From the NCBI GenBank assembly GCA_035519675.1, contig DATIWB010000133.1, forward strand, positions 1 to 64,000: 64,000 nt of DNA, in the 5' to 3' direction. The notes below the pieces were generated by a model. It was not told the DNA's origin. It saw nothing but the letters and a program-made list of their open reading frames with translations, and searched no databases. This document shows, piece after piece, positions 62,271 through 64,000 of this stretch (position 1 is the stretch's first letter; each line of letters starts with the position of its first letter). The stretch comes from RPRB01 sp035519675. GTDB taxonomy: Bacteria; Myxococcota; Myxococcia; Myxococcales; Myxococcaceae. A program made the translations under genes and the position numbers.

Positions 62271-64000
62271 TCAGCGCTCGGTCCGGCCCGCCGGGTTCTT
62301 GAGCGCTCCCTGCTTGATCGCCACCAGGTCGCGTGTCTGGAGCAGGTCCACCTGCCCGGCGAACCCGGCAAACGCCTCGTACTGATTCACCGGGATCCGA
62401 GCCATGTCGAGCTGGTAGCGCTCCTCGACCCGGAACAGGTCCGCCTCCCGCTCGTCGCGGGTGAAGAGCCCGAAGGGACTCTCGAGCTTGCCGCCCTTGA
62501 GCGGGTCGTCGACGTGCCAGCCAGGCGGCAGCCGCAGCGCAACGTGGCTCACGTTCTGCTCGGTGGAGTCGATGAACAGCGGCGAGCGGCGCGTCCCCAC
62601 TGTCACGTACCGGCGCCCGACCTGCGCGGGGTAGGTGAGCGGCCCGAGCGTCATCCGGCCCTCGTCCACCCGGGCGAAGCGCGGGGCGACGAAGTGGTAC
62701 CGCAGCGAGAGCGGCGCCCCCACCGACCGCTTCACGTCGAGCCGGAGGTCCGACAGCTGCGCCCCGCCGAAGTAGCGTGACAGCGCCTGCTGCAGCGCCT
62801 GGTCCCGCTGCTCGTTGGACACTCCCTCCAGCGTCTCGGCCAGCTGCGCCGCCTCGAAGCCGCTGTACACCTCCAGCACGTCGCCGCTCAGCGTGCCGTC
62901 CTCGGCCAGGGCCAGGTCCAGCTTCACCTCGCGCCCACCCACCGCCTGCTGCGCCGGCGTCTTCAGCGCCACCAGCGGCCGTCCTGGCTCGGGCAACAGA
63001 TAGGCCTCCCGGCCATTCGCCGCCTGCTCGGGGAGGAGACCGAACGGGCCGTAGCGGATGACGGTGTCCAGCCACACCGGCTCGTGGCCCGGCACCTCCA
63101 CCCGCAGGCACACGTACGGGAACAGCGCCTCGTTGGGGAACCGGTACGGGTTCGGGTCGGTGGCGAACGTCCTCACCATCGCCAGCCGCGCGGGGAAGCC
63201 CTCCGCCTCGAGCGCCGCCTTGAGCAACCACAGCCGGCTCCCCCGGTCCTGGGCCAGCGTGCTCGCCGCGCTCAGCCCGAGCCCGGAGTCCCGCCCCGGG
63301 ATGCGGTCCATCACCGCCGCGTGCAGCGCCCGCACCGCCTCGAGACCGGACTTGCCGGCGGCGGCCGCCCGGGCGAAGGCCTCGACCTCGAACGTCCGCT
63401 GCGCCCGCGCGCTCAGCGCATCGCCGGTGGCGGTGAGCAGGCCGCCCGGCCCGGTGTCCCCGGCGCCGACCACCAGGAAGGGCAGCTGCTCGGTCCCCGA
63501 TGGTGGCGCGTTGGGCTCGGGGACCAGCGCCGGCACCCCCCGGACCTCGGCGCGCAGCACCTCCTGGTCCCCTTCCGCCTTGAGCGCTGGGGTGGGCATG
63601 TTGTGCGCATCCACCGTCATCCCCGAGCCGCGCGGCGCCATCACCGCGTAGGTCGCCCAGTCGTCAGCCACCCCAGCCACCTGGAAGTAGAACGCCCCAG
63701 CGGTCCAGCCCGGGCTTGCGGCCCGTCGCGCGGGGTGCGCCAGGAGATATTCGAACTCCACCGCGTCGCCGACGCCGACCCCGGGGAGGCTCACCGTGTC
63801 CTTGTCCAGGCTCTCGGGCTCGAGCACCGTTCCGTCCGCCTTCAGCGTCCGTAGCGACAGCACCTGCGCGCCCTGAGGCACCTGCACCTCGGCCACACGC
63901 GCCACCGCGCCCTGATCGAGCACCTTCTCCACCGTGTGGATGCGGTCCACCATCGAGCCGTCGGCGAAGGCCCGGGTCGCGGCGGCATCCACCACCAGGA
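62271..64000 (-). CDS. DUF3857/transglutaminase-like protein, N-terminus outside window
   Basis: The frame is open past base 64000, so the first part is missing. About 575 residues are seen: a DUF3857 domain (~1-200), a transglutaminase-like domain (~205-340) and a C-terminal beta-rich domain. In the transglutaminase core, where active members have a G-D/N-C motif, the sequence reads DRGSRLWLLKAALEAEGFPARLAMVR, so the nucleophile Cys is not there and the domain is probably non-catalytic. The protein is likely exported or periplasmic, as relatives are, but its signal peptide lies beyond the edge. Confidence 0.75.
   Translation of the reverse strand, partial: LVVDAAATRAFADGSMVDRIHTVEKVLDQGAVARVAEVQVPQGAQVLSLRTLKADGTVLEPESLDKDTVSLPGVGVGDAVEFEYLLAHPARRAASPGWTAGAFYFQVAGVADDWATYAVMAPRGSGMTVDAHNMPTPALKAEGDQEVLRAEVRGVPALVPEPNAPPSGTEQLPFLVVGAGDTGPGGLLTATGDALSARAQRTFEVEAFARAAAAGKSGLEAVRALHAAVMDRIPGRDSGLGLSAASTLAQDRGSRLWLLKAALEAEGFPARLAMVRTFATDPNPYRFPNEALFPYVCLRVEVPGHEPVWLDTVIRYGPFGLLPEQAANGREAYLLPEPGRPLVALKTPAQQAVGGREVKLDLALAEDGTLSGDVLEVYSGFEAAQLAETLEGVSNEQRDQALQQALSRYFGGAQLSDLRLDVKRSVGAPLSLRYHFVAPRFARVDEGRMTLGPLTYPAQVGRRYVTVGTRRSPLFIDSTEQNVSHVALRLPPGWHVDDPLKGGKLESPFGLFTRDEREADLFRVEERYQLDMARIPVNQYEAFAGFAGQVDLLQTRDLVAIKQGALKNPAGRTER

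Overview
The window is a very GC-rich, densely coded bacterial chromosome segment with no rRNA, tRNA, CRISPR or prophage genes. It looks like a myxobacterium (Myxococcota, probably the Myxococcus/Cystobacter side). The evidence is a light-type carotenoid operon ending in a CarA/CarH-like MerR regulator, a PATAN (DUF4388)/J-domain/TPR protein, a TPR-CHAT protease with its own sigma/anti-sigma pair, and many lipoproteins and repeat proteins of the kind common in that phylum. Genus cannot be settled from this sequence alone.

Layout. 1-6959: housekeeping and envelope genes (YheT-like hydrolase fragment, tag, a GT39-like membrane enzyme divergent from an S9 peptidase, a membrane-anchored metallophosphoesterase, a YtfJ-like thioredoxin-fold protein). 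6960-17816: the carotenoid operon crtE-crtI-crtB-crtI2-crtC-GT-crtYc-crtYd-acyltransferase-carA/H. After crtE the genes are joined by eight consecutive 4-nt start/stop overlaps, and a FabL-like SDR plus a PlsC acyltransferase follow. Four tandem 11-bp repeats in the promoter region look like the operator for the regulator encoded at the operon's end. The gene content predicts a monocyclic, hydrated, glycosylated and acylated carotenoid. 17839-26277: secreted and TPR proteins, YhbY, a putative zinc metallopeptidase with TPRs, and an OPT-family transporter. 26295-30040: a long convergent terminator hairpin, then biotin carboxylase, biotin carrier and methylmalonyl-CoA mutase large subunit. The matching carboxyltransferase (pccB) is separate, at 43084-44646; together they form the propionyl-CoA to succinyl-CoA route. 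30218-36720: metallo-hydrolase, lipase-like enzyme, CPBP protease and a large Ig-repeat lipoprotein.

36710-42900 holds the two most unusual loci. One is a tightly packed ECF sigma / zinc-binding membrane anti-sigma / TPR-CHAT caspase-like protease operon. The other is an sdpC-sdpA-sdpB operon, the machinery of Bacillus SDP toxin production. In its SdpC homologue the region expected to hold the hydrophobic toxin is replaced by six tandem copies of an 11-residue repeat.

44740-62129: GspE_N/HEAT protein, RDD protein with exact 63-nt repeats, a tightly overlapping rsmE-prmA-ABM-DCC-M16 run, coiled-coil protein, racemase-like protein, HemW-like radical SAM enzyme, a CHASE3-like histidine kinase and DoxX. 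The window ends in a DUF3857/transglutaminase-like protein that runs off the edge. A 33-bp intergenic sequence occurs identically near both ends (520-552 and 62190-62222).
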